A stretch of 49,432 nt of DNA from Tenacibaculum sp. GTDB taxonomy: Bacteria; Bacteroidota; Bacteroidia; Flavobacteriales; Flavobacteriaceae. How positions within the stretch are numbered: the first letter of the stretch is position 1; each line of letters begins with the position of its first letter. The translations under genes and the position numbers were made by a program. The notes below the pieces were generated by a model. It worked only from the letters and a program-made list of their open reading frames with translations, had not been told where the DNA came from and searched no databases. Shown one piece after another: positions 16,853 to 26,920 of this stretch. The stretch lies in the NCBI GenBank assembly GCA_018456245.1, contig JAGYHQ010000007.1:1-49432 (forward strand), written 5' to 3'.

Positions 16853-18244
16853 ATGACATTAATAAAATCAATATCAGGAATTAGAGGAACTATTGGAGGA
16901 AAAACAGGAGATAATTTAACTCCTCTTGATGCCGTAAAATTTGCATCAGCATATGGTATGTTTATCAAAAATAAAAACGCCAAAAAAGAAAAAATTAAAA
17001 TAGTTATTGGACGTGATGCAAGAATTTCAGGCGAAATGATAAGCAATTTAGTTGCTAATACTTTAATTGGTTTAGGTATTAATGTTATTGATTTAGGCTT
17101 ATCTACAACACCTACCGTAGAAATTGCCGTTCCGTTAGAAGAAGCCGACGGTGGAATTATTTTAACAGCATCACACAACCCTAAACAATGGAATGCCTTA
17201 AAATTATTAAATGAAAAAGGCGAATTTTTAAGTGGAAAAGACGGCGAAACAATTTTAAAGATAGCCGAAAGTGATGATTTTTCTTTTGCTGAAGTTGATA
17301 ATTTAGGAACTTATAAAAAGAAGAAAAAATATATTAAAAAGCATATAAAAGAAGTTTTAAAACTTAATTTAGTAGATAAAAAAGCCATTAAAAAAGCCAA
17401 ATTTAAAATTGTTGTGGATGGGGTAAACTCAACAGGAGGTATTGCAATTCCTAAACTTTTAAAAGCCTTAAACGTTAAATGTGTAGAACTATATTGTACT
17501 CCTAATGGCGAATTTCCTCACAACCCTGAACCTTTAAAAGAACATTTAACTGATATTTCTAAATTAGTTGTAAAGAAAAAAGCCGATTTAGGTATTGTTG
17601 TAGACCCTGATGTTGATCGTTTAGCAATAATTTCAGAAGACGGCTCTATGTTTGGCGAAGAATATACCTTGGTTGCTTGTGCCGATTATGTTTTAGAAAA
17701 AATGAAAGGAGGAAATACCGTTTCTAACCTTTCATCATCAAGAGCTTTAAGAGATGTAACCGAAAAACACGGAGGAACTTACACTACAAGTGCTGTTGGA
17801 GAGGTTAATGTTGTACAAATGATGAAAGAAACCAATACTGTTATTGGTGGCGAGGGTAACGGAGGAATTATATATCCTGAATCTCATTACGGAAGAGATT
17901 CATTAGTAGGAGTTGCCCTATTCTTATCGCATTTAGCTAATAAAAAAATATCTTGTAAAGAGTTAAGAGATAGTTACCCAAGCTACTTTATGAGTAAAAA
18001 TAAAATTCAATTAACGCCAGAAATTGATGTGGATAAAATCTTATCAACAATGGCTGAAAAATACGCAAACGAAGACGTAAATACAATTGACGGAGTGAAA
18101 ATTGATTTTCCAACGGAATGGGTGCATTTAAGAAAATCAAACACCGAGCCGATTATAAGAATTTATACTGAAGCAAAATCACAACAAAAAGCCGATGATT
18201 TAGCTGAAAAATTTATAAATGAGATTAAGGAAATTATAAAATAA
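16853..18244 (+). CDS. glmM: phosphoglucosamine mutase (alpha-D-phosphohexomutase)
   Basis: This 463-residue phosphohexomutase has all four domains. The phosphoserine loop is TASHNPKQW with Ser107, the metal loop is DPDVDRL, the sugar-specificity loop contains GGEGNGG, and the phosphate loop is RKSNTEPIIR near the C-terminus. In Bacteroidetes this type is annotated as GlmM, making GlcN-1-P for UDP-GlcNAc and hence peptidoglycan and LPS. The phosphate-loop variant SNTEP is closer to phosphomannomutase/phosphoglucomutase than to classical GlmM SGTEP, so the substrate is likely but not certain. It follows purB closely. The restriction-modification genes begin 53 bases after its stop. Confidence 0.82.
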   Translation: MTLIKSISGIRGTIGGKTGDNLTPLDAVKFASAYGMFIKNKNAKKEKIKIVIGRDARISGEMISNLVANTLIGLGINVIDLGLSTTPTVEIAVPLEEADGGIILTASHNPKQWNALKLLNEKGEFLSGKDGETILKIAESDDFSFAEVDNLGTYKKKKKYIKKHIKEVLKLNLVDKKAIKKAKFKIVVDGVNSTGGIAIPKLLKALNVKCVELYCTPNGEFPHNPEPLKEHLTDISKLVVKKKADLGIVVDPDVDRLAIISEDGSMFGEEYTLVACADYVLEKMKGGNTVSNLSSSRALRDVTEKHGGTYTTSAVGEVNVVQMMKETNTVIGGEGNGGIIYPESHYGRDSLVGVALFLSHLANKKISCKELRDSYPSYFMSKNKIQLTPEIDVDKILSTMAEKYANEDVNTIDGVKIDFPTEWVHLRKSNTEPIIRIYTEAKSQQKADDLAEKFINEIKEIIK

Positions 18245-18269
18245 AGCTTTAATTTTCTATAAAAAATAA

Positions 18270-18277
18270 TACATTTG
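18270..18277 (+). promoter_or_regulatory. putative -7 box of the restriction-modification genes
   Basis: TACATTTG matches TAnnTTTG and ends 20 bases before the methyltransferase ATG, which suggests that the R-M pair has its own promoter. Confidence 0.5.
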
Positions 18278-18297
18278 TTACCCTATACACTAACTAA

Positions 18298-19572
18298 ATG
18301 AAAAAAAAATATAAAATAGCAAGTTTATTTTCTGGTTGTGGAGGCTTAGATTTAGGATTTATAAACACTGGATTTGAAGTTATTTGGGCAAATGACTTTT
18401 TTAAAGAAGCCGTTGAAACTTATAAAAAAAACATAGGAAATCACATAGTTTATGGTGATATTACAAAAATTCCAAGCAATAAGATACCTAATGATTTTGA
18501 TATTTTATTGGGAGGATTTCCTTGTCAAGGATTTTCAGTAGCCAATACAAAACGTTCAATGAAGGATAAACGTAACTTTTTATATAAAGAACTCTTACGA
18601 CTAATTAAAGATAAACAACCTAAATTTTTCGTAGCAGAAAATGTAAAAGGATTATTATCAATGCAAAAAGGAGAAATTATTAAAATGATTGTTAATGATT
18701 TTAAATCTTTAGGATATGATGTAGAGTATCGTCTTTTAAAAGCGTCAAATTATGGTGTACCTCAAAACAGAGAACGAGTAATAATTATAGGAAATAGACT
18801 TGGTTTAAAAAATCCTTTTCCTAAAATTACTCATGGATTATCAAATAATCTTCTTGATAAAAACTTAAAACCTTATATACCTGTAAAAGAAGTTATCGGA
18901 CATTTGGCAAATGTAAGAACACGTAAAGCTTCATTTAAACTTAACGAAGAAATTATTCATAACCATATTGCTAGAACAAATGTTCATGATAAATTTTGGG
19001 GACGAAAACACAAAATAAATCAACACGAAATTTGTGATTATTTAAAAGAATGGCGTAATAAAAGTGGTTGGAGCACAAAAAAAATAGATGAACATTTTGG
19101 TTATGCATATACTGCTGGGCATTGGTTTAGAAAAGATAATAATTCAGGTAGTATTCCTAAACCAAGTGATTGGTGGGAACTCAAAAAAATTCTAAAATTT
19201 GATAACAAATATGACAAAGTTGTAACAGAATTAGAACTTAAAGAAATTAAATTTGAACAATCTTTGCGCGTTAGTAATTGGGAATTACCAAGCGATACAA
19301 TTACGGCTACTGGACCAGAAATACACCCTAACAGAGAACGTAGAATGTCTGTAAGAGAATGTGCTATAATACAAACTTTTCCTAATGATTTTATATTTTA
19401 TGGAAGTTTAGGAAACATGTATAAACAAATTGGAAATGCTGTACCCGTATTATTAGCTGAAAAAATTGCTGAGGAAATTTTAAAAGAACTGCAAAATTAT
19501 GAGCAAACTAACACAAAAACAACAACAAAAATTAGAGCAAATAGAGAAGTTGGAACAAAAATATTTGCTTAA
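18298..19572 (+). CDS. type II DNA (cytosine-5) methyltransferase with helix-turn-helix-like insert
   Basis: This 424-residue m5C methyltransferase protects host DNA from the partner nuclease. Motif I FSGCGGLDLGF (11-21), motif IV with catalytic Cys76 (GFPCQGFS), motif VI ENV (114-116), motif VIII QNRERV and motif X QIGNAVP are all present, so it should be active. Between motif VIII and motif IX is an unusually long variable region. It includes about residues 241-305 with a pattern like a DNA-binding helix-turn-helix (GWSTKKIDEHFGYAYTAGHW, then PSDWWELKKIL). That part probably helps define the target sequence, which I cannot name. The stop lies 74 bases inside the nuclease gene. Confidence 0.92.
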   Translation: MKKKYKIASLFSGCGGLDLGFINTGFEVIWANDFFKEAVETYKKNIGNHIVYGDITKIPSNKIPNDFDILLGGFPCQGFSVANTKRSMKDKRNFLYKELLRLIKDKQPKFFVAENVKGLLSMQKGEIIKMIVNDFKSLGYDVEYRLLKASNYGVPQNRERVIIIGNRLGLKNPFPKITHGLSNNLLDKNLKPYIPVKEVIGHLANVRTRKASFKLNEEIIHNHIARTNVHDKFWGRKHKINQHEICDYLKEWRNKSGWSTKKIDEHFGYAYTAGHWFRKDNNSGSIPKPSDWWELKKILKFDNKYDKVVTELELKEIKFEQSLRVSNWELPSDTITATGPEIHPNRERRMSVRECAIIQTFPNDFIFYGSLGNMYKQIGNAVPVLLAEKIAEEILKELQNYEQTNTKTTTKIRANREVGTKIFA

Positions 19573-20293
19573 ATACTACCATTTTCTAAAGTTTGCAGAA
19601 GATGAATTATTACAGGGTTTTAAAACAAAGGAAAGAATTTTAGATGATTGGTTAGGTTTATATAAATCTGGTATATCTGATTTTGCAGTTGGGGCAGAAC
19701 GAATTGTTTACTCGCTTTTAAATGGAAAAGGAATAGGAATTCCTAATTCTGCACCTGTTGGTGCTGATTTATTTTTTGAAGTTCATGACGCTTTTATACA
19801 TATTGATTTGAAAACTGTAGGAGCTTCTCTTACAGGGAAAACAAATATTGGAGATTATACTAAAAATATTTTTGTAGGCACAAATCAGAATAGTTATAAG
19901 GGGCATATGATTGTTAATGAAGGAAGAGAAAACGAAGAATTAAGAGAGTATGTACCCTCATTGCCTACAACTTACAATAAAGGAACAGAAAATGAAAAAA
20001 TATGTTTATCCTATTTTGTAACAATATTATATGACAAAGATACTCTTGACACTTTGGTTATGAGTATTATTTGTATGCCAAACGGAGAATTAGAACCTCT
20101 CTATACAACAAGAGTTTTACAAGCAGGAAAAAACTTAGACAAAACAAGATTTAAATTTACAAACGTACCAAATTTTGAACTTTTAGGCGATGATCATAAA
20201 AGAATTAAAGTTGTTTATTTTGATAAAAACATGGACAAAACTTATAAAAAGAAACTAAAATTCTTTGAAGATTTATTTAATAAAATAGAATAA
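19499..20293 (+). CDS. putative type II restriction endonuclease, PD-(D/E)xK type
   Basis: This 264-residue protein is encoded directly behind, and overlapping by 74 bases, a cytosine methyltransferase gene, the standard layout of a type II system. A nuclease core is visible: Asp90 (PVGADLFFEV), then Asp103-Leu-Lys105 (IHIDLKTVGA), matching D-Xn-(D/E)-x-K. It is followed by a segment NIGDYTKNIFVGTNQNSYKG that resembles the later strands of type II enzymes. The N-terminus is a Gln/Lys/Glu-rich helix, probably coiled. I cannot assign a named family or recognition site. Function as the restriction partner is inferred from context and the motif. The overlap could couple nuclease translation to methyltransferase translation. 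Confidence 0.78.
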   Translation: MSKLTQKQQQKLEQIEKLEQKYLLKYYHFLKFAEDELLQGFKTKERILDDWLGLYKSGISDFAVGAERIVYSLLNGKGIGIPNSAPVGADLFFEVHDAFIHIDLKTVGASLTGKTNIGDYTKNIFVGTNQNSYKGHMIVNEGRENEELREYVPSLPTTYNKGTENEKICLSYFVTILYDKDTLDTLVMSIICMPNGELEPLYTTRVLQAGKNLDKTRFKFTNVPNFELLGDDHKRIKVVYFDKNMDKTYKKKLKFFEDLFNKIE

Positions 20294-20358
20294 TTTTATT
20301 TGAATATTATTCTAACAAAAATAGGGTTAAATTAAGTCTGAAATAAAACAACAAGGTT

Positions 20359-21825
20359 ATGAATTTAGAGCAACATTTCAATAAGTTTCGTAAAGGAATT
20401 ATAGGAATAAACCAAACTTTTCAATCACCTTACGGAGAACAAAAATTAATTTATACTGATTGGACTGCAAGTGGCAGATTATATCGCCCTATTGAAGATA
20501 AGTTGACAAACGAATTCGGTGTTTTTGTTGCAAATACACATACTGAAACCACAACAAGTGGAGCTTCAATGACCTTAGCTTATCATAAAGCAAGAAATAT
20601 TATAAAACGCCACGTAAACGCATCTGAAGACGATATTTTAATCACTTCAGGAACTGGTATGACAGGTGTTGTGAATAAATTCCAACGAATTTTAGGACTT
20701 AAAGTATCTGAAAATTTAAAAGACAATACTACAATTCCAGAAGAAAAACGCCCTATTGTTTTTGTAAGTCATATGGAACATCATTCCAATCAAACCTCTT
20801 GGTATGAAACCATTGCCGATGTTGAAGTTGTTCCATGTAATAATGAAGGATTAGTATGCCTTAATGAGTTTGAAAAATGTATTAAAAGATATGAAGACAG
20901 ACCTATAAAAATAGTTTCTATCGTTGCCACCTCAAATGTTACAGGAATTCATACGCCTTACCATAAAATTGCATCATTAATTCATAAATATAACGGATTG
21001 TGCTTTGTTGATTTTGCCTGCTCCGCCCCGTATATTGATATTAATATGCACCCTAAAAAAGAAGACGAATATTTAGATGCAATTTTCTTTTCTCCTCATA
21101 AATTTTTAGGAGGTCCTGGAACGTGTGGAGTTCTTATTTTTAATAAAAATTTATATAAAAACACTGTTCCTGATAACCCTGGGGGAGGAACAGTTTCATA
21201 TACAAATCCTTGGGGTGTACATGATTATGTAGATGATGTTGAAACAAGAGAAGACGGAGGAACACCGGGATTTTTACAAACTATTCGTACAGCTTTATCT
21301 ATTTTAGTAAAAGAACAAATGGGATGTGAAAACATAAAAAAACGTGAAGACGAAATAAATGAAAAGATTTTTAAATGCCTTGAAAGTTTAAACGGTGTTA
21401 ATGTTTTAGCAGGAAATATTAAAGATAGATTAAGCATATTTTCATTCTATTTTGAAGGCTATCATTTTAATTTAATTGTAAAATTACTAAATGACCGATT
21501 TGGAATACAAACAAGAGGTGGTTGCTCTTGTGCAGGAACGTACGGACATATTTTACTAAACGTTGATTTTGATAGCTCTGAAAGTATAAAAGAACAAATT
21601 GCACAAGGTTGTAGTATGGAAAAACCTGGTTGGATTCGCTTATCTGTCCACCCCACAACTACTGATAAAGAAATTGATTTTATCTGTAACGCATTAAAAG
21701 AAATCCATTCAAATATTAATGATTGGAGTAAAGACTATCGTTATGAACCATTAAAAAATGATTATGTACACATTTCTACTGAACCAATAGAAAAAGTATT
21801 GGTAACTAAATGGTTTAAATTTTAA
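20359..21825 (+). CDS. class V aminotransferase / cysteine desulfurase-like PLP enzyme
   Basis: This 488-residue PLP enzyme is larger than typical cysteine desulfurases (about 400). Features of class V are clear: TSGTGMTGVV at 96-105 for cofactor phosphate binding, HMEHHSN (138-144), Asp218 in FVDFACSAPY, and the Schiff-base Lys248 in SPHKFLGGPGTCG. A Cys-containing loop TRGGCSCAGTYG near the C-terminus resembles the catalytic cysteine loop of desulfurases or selenocysteine lyases. The substrate is not deducible; sulfur mobilisation is possible but unproven. It is not next to suf or isc genes. It lies between the R-M system and an Lrp-type regulator, with a long leader-less spacer on each side. 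Confidence 0.82.
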   Translation: MNLEQHFNKFRKGIIGINQTFQSPYGEQKLIYTDWTASGRLYRPIEDKLTNEFGVFVANTHTETTTSGASMTLAYHKARNIIKRHVNASEDDILITSGTGMTGVVNKFQRILGLKVSENLKDNTTIPEEKRPIVFVSHMEHHSNQTSWYETIADVEVVPCNNEGLVCLNEFEKCIKRYEDRPIKIVSIVATSNVTGIHTPYHKIASLIHKYNGLCFVDFACSAPYIDINMHPKKEDEYLDAIFFSPHKFLGGPGTCGVLIFNKNLYKNTVPDNPGGGTVSYTNPWGVHDYVDDVETREDGGTPGFLQTIRTALSILVKEQMGCENIKKREDEINEKIFKCLESLNGVNVLAGNIKDRLSIFSFYFEGYHFNLIVKLLNDRFGIQTRGGCSCAGTYGHILLNVDFDSSESIKEQIAQGCSMEKPGWIRLSVHPTTTDKEIDFICNALKEIHSNINDWSKDYRYEPLKNDYVHISTEPIEKVLVTKWFKF

Positions 21826-21950
21826 ATAAACTGAATTTAAAACAAAAAAGGAAAGGGAAATATGTTAAATTATTTAATAACATAGGAATATTTTTATTAA
21901 AAATTGATTTTTTTCACAATTTATTATAATGTAATACTATTTTTTATTCA

Positions 21951-21958
21951 TATTTTTG
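21951..21958 (+). promoter_or_regulatory. putative -7 box of the Lrp gene
   Basis: TATTTTTG matches TAnnTTTG and ends 31 bases before the ATG at 21990. Confidence 0.5.
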
Positions 21959-21989
21959 CATTATAAATAATACTTGAATAAATCATAAT

Positions 21990-22469
21990 ATGAAAAAATT
22001 TATTTTAGATGAAGTAGATCATCAAATATTAGATGTTTTAATTGAAAATGCTCGTACGCCATTTACTGATATTGCTAAAAAACTATCAATTTCTGCGGGA
22101 ACTGTACATGTTAGAGTTAAGAAAATGGAAGACGAAGGTGTCATTCAAGGTTCTACCTTAACATTAGATTATCAAAAATTAGGCTATACATTTATCGCTT
22201 ATATAGGTGTTATTTTAGACAAAACATCAAAAATACAAAATGTATTAAATGATTTACAAAAAATACCAAATATTACCGTTGCCTATGTAACTGCAGGAAC
22301 ATATAGTGTTTTCTGTAAAATAAGAGCAAAAGACACTAACGAGGCTAAAGATGTTTTATATAAGATAGATGAAATTGACGGGGTAGAAAGAACTGAAACA
22401 ACAATTGCTTTTGAAGAAATTATAAATGATAGAAAACGTTTAATGCACGCAATATTTAAGGAAATGTAG
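21990..22469 (+). CDS. Lrp/AsnC family transcriptional regulator
   Basis: This 159-residue DNA-binding protein starts with the Lrp-type winged helix-turn-helix (VDHQILDVLIENARTPFTDI, then SISAGTVHVRVKKMEDEGVI, residues 8-50). An effector-binding RAM domain (about 65-140, GTYSVFCKIRA) follows. Such proteins form octamers or dimers and sense amino acids or related metabolites. Targets are unknown. The aminotransferase gene upstream on the same strand is a candidate by proximity, but the 164-base gap and separate promoter box argue for independent transcription. Its last codons take part in a hairpin shared with truC. Confidence 0.92.
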   Translation: MKKFILDEVDHQILDVLIENARTPFTDIAKKLSISAGTVHVRVKKMEDEGVIQGSTLTLDYQKLGYTFIAYIGVILDKTSKIQNVLNDLQKIPNITVAYVTAGTYSVFCKIRAKDTNEAKDVLYKIDEIDGVERTETTIAFEEIINDRKRLMHAIFKEM

Positions 22470-22490
22470 ATTAATTTAATCTACATTCCA
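22460..22490. terminator. hairpin formed by the convergent lrp and truC gene ends
   Basis: GGAAATGTAGATTAA (22460-22474) mirrors TTAATCTACATTCC (22476-22489). The arms contain the last codons and stops of both genes. T-richness after each arm is only moderate, so termination is likely but not certain. Confidence 0.5.
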
Positions 22491-23183
22491 TTTAAATTTT
22501 TCAAATAATAATTTCCAATTATTATTAAAACTTGCTACCAAATTTAATTCTTCTTTAGTGTAAGGATGAATAAAATTTAAAGAGTAAGCATGAAGGAATA
22601 AATTGTTAGTATTAAAATTACTAATAAACATTGTATTGTGGTTTTTATCTCCATATTTACAATCGCCAATTAATGGATGACTAATTTTATTCATATGAAT
22701 TCTTAATTGGTGTAATCTTCCTGTTTTTGGGGTTAATTTAACTAAACTATAACGTGAAGTATCATAAGGTTTAACAGGAATATTTAAAGTTATTTTATCA
22801 ATTAATTCCAAATTGGTTTCTGCTTCTTTATAAGCATTAGCGTCTCTACCTTTAACAGGGGAATCTATAACTTTATTATCAGGAGCATATCCTCTAACAA
22901 TTCCATAATAAACCTTTTCAATTAGTGAATTATTAAATAATTCTTGAAATTTAGCAACATATTCTGTTTGTTTTGCTAATAAAATAATTCCTGATGTTCG
23001 CCTATCTAAACGATGAATAGGATATAATTTATAATCATATATTTTTGATAATAATTGCAATAATGATTCTTCATCAGCAACATTTCTTGAATGGTAAGCG
23101 TGGTGCACAACAACATCATTTGGTTTGCTTACACATACAATATAATCATCTTCATAAATTATATTTATTTCTTTATTCATCAT
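22476..23183 (-). CDS. truC: RluA-family pseudouridine synthase, TruC-like
   Basis: This 235-residue enzyme isomerises a uridine to pseudouridine in RNA. The catalytic motif HRLDRRTSGIILL carries Asp60. The features DTSRYSLVKLTPKTGRLHQL, HPLIGDCKYGD and LFLHAYSL follow E. coli TruC, which modifies U65 of tRNAs, more closely than the rRNA enzymes RluA, RluC or RluD. There is no S4 domain, also as in TruC. ATG at 23180 is an alternative start one codon later. It converges on lrp with six bases between the stops. Upstream it is separated from guaB by that gene's terminator. Confidence 0.83.
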   Translation of the reverse strand: MMNKEINIIYEDDYIVCVSKPNDVVVHHAYHSRNVADEESLLQLLSKIYDYKLYPIHRLDRRTSGIILLAKQTEYVAKFQELFNNSLIEKVYYGIVRGYAPDNKVIDSPVKGRDANAYKEAETNLELIDKITLNIPVKPYDTSRYSLVKLTPKTGRLHQLRIHMNKISHPLIGDCKYGDKNHNTMFISNFNTNNLFLHAYSLNFIHPYTKEELNLVASFNNNWKLLFEKFKWNVD

Positions 23184-23195
23184 TTATTACTAATT

Positions 23196-23231
23196 AAAAA
23201 AGTGAAGTTTTACTACTAAAACCTCACTTTT
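23196..23231 (-). terminator. terminator of guaB
   Basis: On the minus strand, AAAAGTGAGGTTTTAGTAGTAAAACTTCACTTTT folds with a single mismatch and is followed by TT. It separates guaB from truC. The arms are at 23198-23211 and 23217-23231. Confidence 0.7.
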
Positions 23232-23250
23232 GAATTATATCTTATAAATT

Positions 23251-24816
<1,566 letters not shown>

Positions 24817-24890
24817 TCATAATGAATCTATCTGTTAATTTTATCATAAAAAAAATATTTCATTAATAATAAATTATGAATAAAAAATTG

Positions 24891-24898
24891 TATCTTTG
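24891..24898 (+). promoter_or_regulatory. putative -7 box of the ompA-like gene
   Basis: TATCTTTG, the strongest form of TAnnTTTG and identical to the SRP RNA box, ends 24 bases before the ATG. This is consistent with high expression of an outer membrane protein. Confidence 0.65.
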
Positions 24899-24922
24899 CG
24901 GGGTATTTTAAAAATATAAAAA

Positions 24923-26782
24923 ATGAAAAAAATATTATTATCACTTTTAGTGCTAACATCAACCATTGGTTTGCAGGCACAAGAAAAACAAAAAACGGAA
25001 AATAATTCAAATAAATGGATTATTACAGCAGGAGCAAATATCGTTGATATTAGAACTCCTAAAAATTTAGGTGAAGCGTTTAAAGACTACCTAGGCCCTA
25101 GAGATTTTAACTTTTCTGGCGTTCCTTTAAAAGTTACTGTTGAAAGAAGTTTAAATGATGCATTCTCTATGCAGATAGGAGCTTCTATGAACAAAATACA
25201 AAAAGGGTTTGATTGGGATAAAGGAGACTTTAAAACAGACATTTTATTTTTAGCTTTTGATGGTAAATTAAAGTATGACTTAAACAATTTATTTGGAGAA
25301 ACAGGAAGATTTGACCCTTTTATTGAAACAGGTTTTGGTGTTACTGAATACGACCACCATGCTATGGTTAATTTAAAAGCAGGTTGGGGATTTAATTTTT
25401 GGTTTACAGATAATGTAGGGATAAACTTAAATTCAACTTACAATCATAACTTTGAAAAATCAGGGAATGATTATTTCCAACATTCTTTAGGTTTAGCTTA
25501 TAGATTTACTGCTCCTAACAGTAAAGATAGTTACACTAACCAAATTGTTAACGAATCTTCTAAATGGTTAGTAAGTTTTGGAGTAAACTTTTTAGATGTT
25601 AGAACACCTGATAATTTTAAAGGATTTTTTGAAGATTACTTCAATGGAGATATTGAAGATGTAAATGCTTATGGTTTCCCTTTCAGAGTAACAGTTGAAA
25701 GAAAATTTAATAGAGGGTTTGGTATCCAATTAGGTTTCTCTACTGGTGATTTTAAGAAAGGTTACAACACTAGAAGAGTTGGACAACATTACAATTTTAA
25801 ACGTTTAGGAGTGAATAAAGAAAATTTTCACCCAGGATATGATGGAAGACCTATTCTTGATGAAAAATATTGGGCTGTTGATTTAAAAGGTACTTATGAC
25901 CTTAATAATTTAATAGGACAAACTGCTTGGTTTGCCCCATTCATCAATGTAGGTATTGGATATTCTAAATTAGCTGATAAATCAGATTTTAAAGTAAATG
26001 CAGGATATGGTGCAAACTTTTGGTTATTTGAAAATGTAGGTATTAAAGCTGAGTCTTCTTATAATCATCATTTTGGATCAACAGGAACTGATTTCTTTCA
26101 ACATTCTGCTGGTTTAGTTTATAGATTTGGTGGAAAAAGAAAAGATACTGATAAAGATGGAATTTTTGACAACGAAGATGAGTGTCCTAAAGTTCCTGGA
26201 TTAGTTGCTTTCAAAGGTTGTCCTGATACTGATGAGGATGGAATTCCTGACAATGATGATAAATGTCCTAAAGTAAAAGGTGTTAAAGAAAATAACGGTT
26301 GTCCTTGGTTAGATACTGACGGAGATGGTATAACTGATAATCTTGATAAATGTCCTAAAGTAAAAGGACCTAAAACAAATAATGGTTGTCCTGAAGAAAA
26401 AGTTGAAGTTATTGAAGAAGTTGTTGAAGAAGTAAAACCTGACTGTTCAGCTGAATTTAATGAAATCAACAATACTGAAGTTTATTTTGACTTTGATAAA
26501 ACAGCTTTAAAACCAGAAGCAAAATCTAAATTAAATAGAGTTGCTCAAATCTTAAAAACAGTTAAATGTTCTGTTGAGTTAGTATTCTTATCAGGTTATG
26601 CAGATCCTAGAGGTACTAATTCTTATAACTTAGGTTTAAGTAATAGAAGAGCCATTGCTGTTAAACAATACCTACAAAGTATTGGTGTAACAAATGTTAC
26701 AATTAGAGAACAAGGATTTGGTGAAACACATTCAAGAAAACAAAATCGTTTTAACAGACGTGTAGAAATTAGAATTAAATAA
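24923..26782 (+). CDS. OmpA family protein with duplicated N-terminal barrel domain
   Basis: This 619-residue outer membrane protein links envelope and peptidoglycan. The order is signal peptide (1-20, ending LQAQ), barrel copy 1 (about 30-197), barrel copy 2 (about 213-403), thrombospondin type 3-like calcium repeats (407-490; DTDKDGIFDNEDECP, DTDEDGIPDNDDKCP, DTDGDGITDNLDKCP), an acidic linker (EEKVEVIEEVVEEV), and an OmpA C-terminal peptidoglycan-binding domain (515-619, with Asp561 and Arg576 in GYADPRG and LSNRRA). The two barrel copies share TPxNxxxxFxDY, FxVTVER, FWxxxNVGI and NHxFxxxGxDFFQHSxGLxYRF. Relatives I know of have one copy and ~450 residues. It is followed by a terminator. 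Confidence 0.9.
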   Translation: MKKILLSLLVLTSTIGLQAQEKQKTENNSNKWIITAGANIVDIRTPKNLGEAFKDYLGPRDFNFSGVPLKVTVERSLNDAFSMQIGASMNKIQKGFDWDKGDFKTDILFLAFDGKLKYDLNNLFGETGRFDPFIETGFGVTEYDHHAMVNLKAGWGFNFWFTDNVGINLNSTYNHNFEKSGNDYFQHSLGLAYRFTAPNSKDSYTNQIVNESSKWLVSFGVNFLDVRTPDNFKGFFEDYFNGDIEDVNAYGFPFRVTVERKFNRGFGIQLGFSTGDFKKGYNTRRVGQHYNFKRLGVNKENFHPGYDGRPILDEKYWAVDLKGTYDLNNLIGQTAWFAPFINVGIGYSKLADKSDFKVNAGYGANFWLFENVGIKAESSYNHHFGSTGTDFFQHSAGLVYRFGGKRKDTDKDGIFDNEDECPKVPGLVAFKGCPDTDEDGIPDNDDKCPKVKGVKENNGCPWLDTDGDGITDNLDKCPKVKGPKTNNGCPEEKVEVIEEVVEEVKPDCSAEFNEINNTEVYFDFDKTALKPEAKSKLNRVAQILKTVKCSVELVFLSGYADPRGTNSYNLGLSNRRAIAVKQYLQSIGVTNVTIREQGFGETHSRKQNRFNRRVEIRIK

Positions 26783-26802
26783 TTTTATATAATTTTTTTC
26801 AT

Positions 26803-26832
26803 AAAAAAAGGGAACATTAGTTCCCTTTTTTT
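26803..26832 (+). terminator. terminator of the ompA-like gene
   Basis: The stem GGGAAC/GTTCCC (26810-26815, 26820-26825) is extended by A7/T7, with a four-base loop. Confidence 0.85.
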
Positions 26833-26887
26833 ATTGTTATAACAGAACATAGGTAACAAAATAATTAAAAAAAACTTAAAATCTTTG

Positions 26888-26895
26888 TACATTTG
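26888..26895 (+). promoter_or_regulatory. putative -7 box of the acyltransferase gene
   Basis: TACATTTG matches TAnnTTTG and ends 25 bases before the ATG at 26921. Confidence 0.5.
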
Positions 26896-26920
26896 TTGCC
26901 CAAAATAATAATAGAAGATT

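Noticed and set aside
20359..22469. Aminotransferase and Lrp gene as part of the R-M insertion
   Set aside because: They look like chromosomal metabolic genes, with no boundary repeats or composition change to tie them to the R-M pair.
26149..26395. Tandem DNA repeat or CRISPR-like array
   Set aside because: The repeats encode calcium-type TSP3 protein repeats in the OmpA protein and diverge at codon level.
26119..26472. Long minus-strand open frame inside the OmpA gene
   Set aside because: It is an antisense shadow of the repeat-coding segment, with no family match and low-complexity composition.
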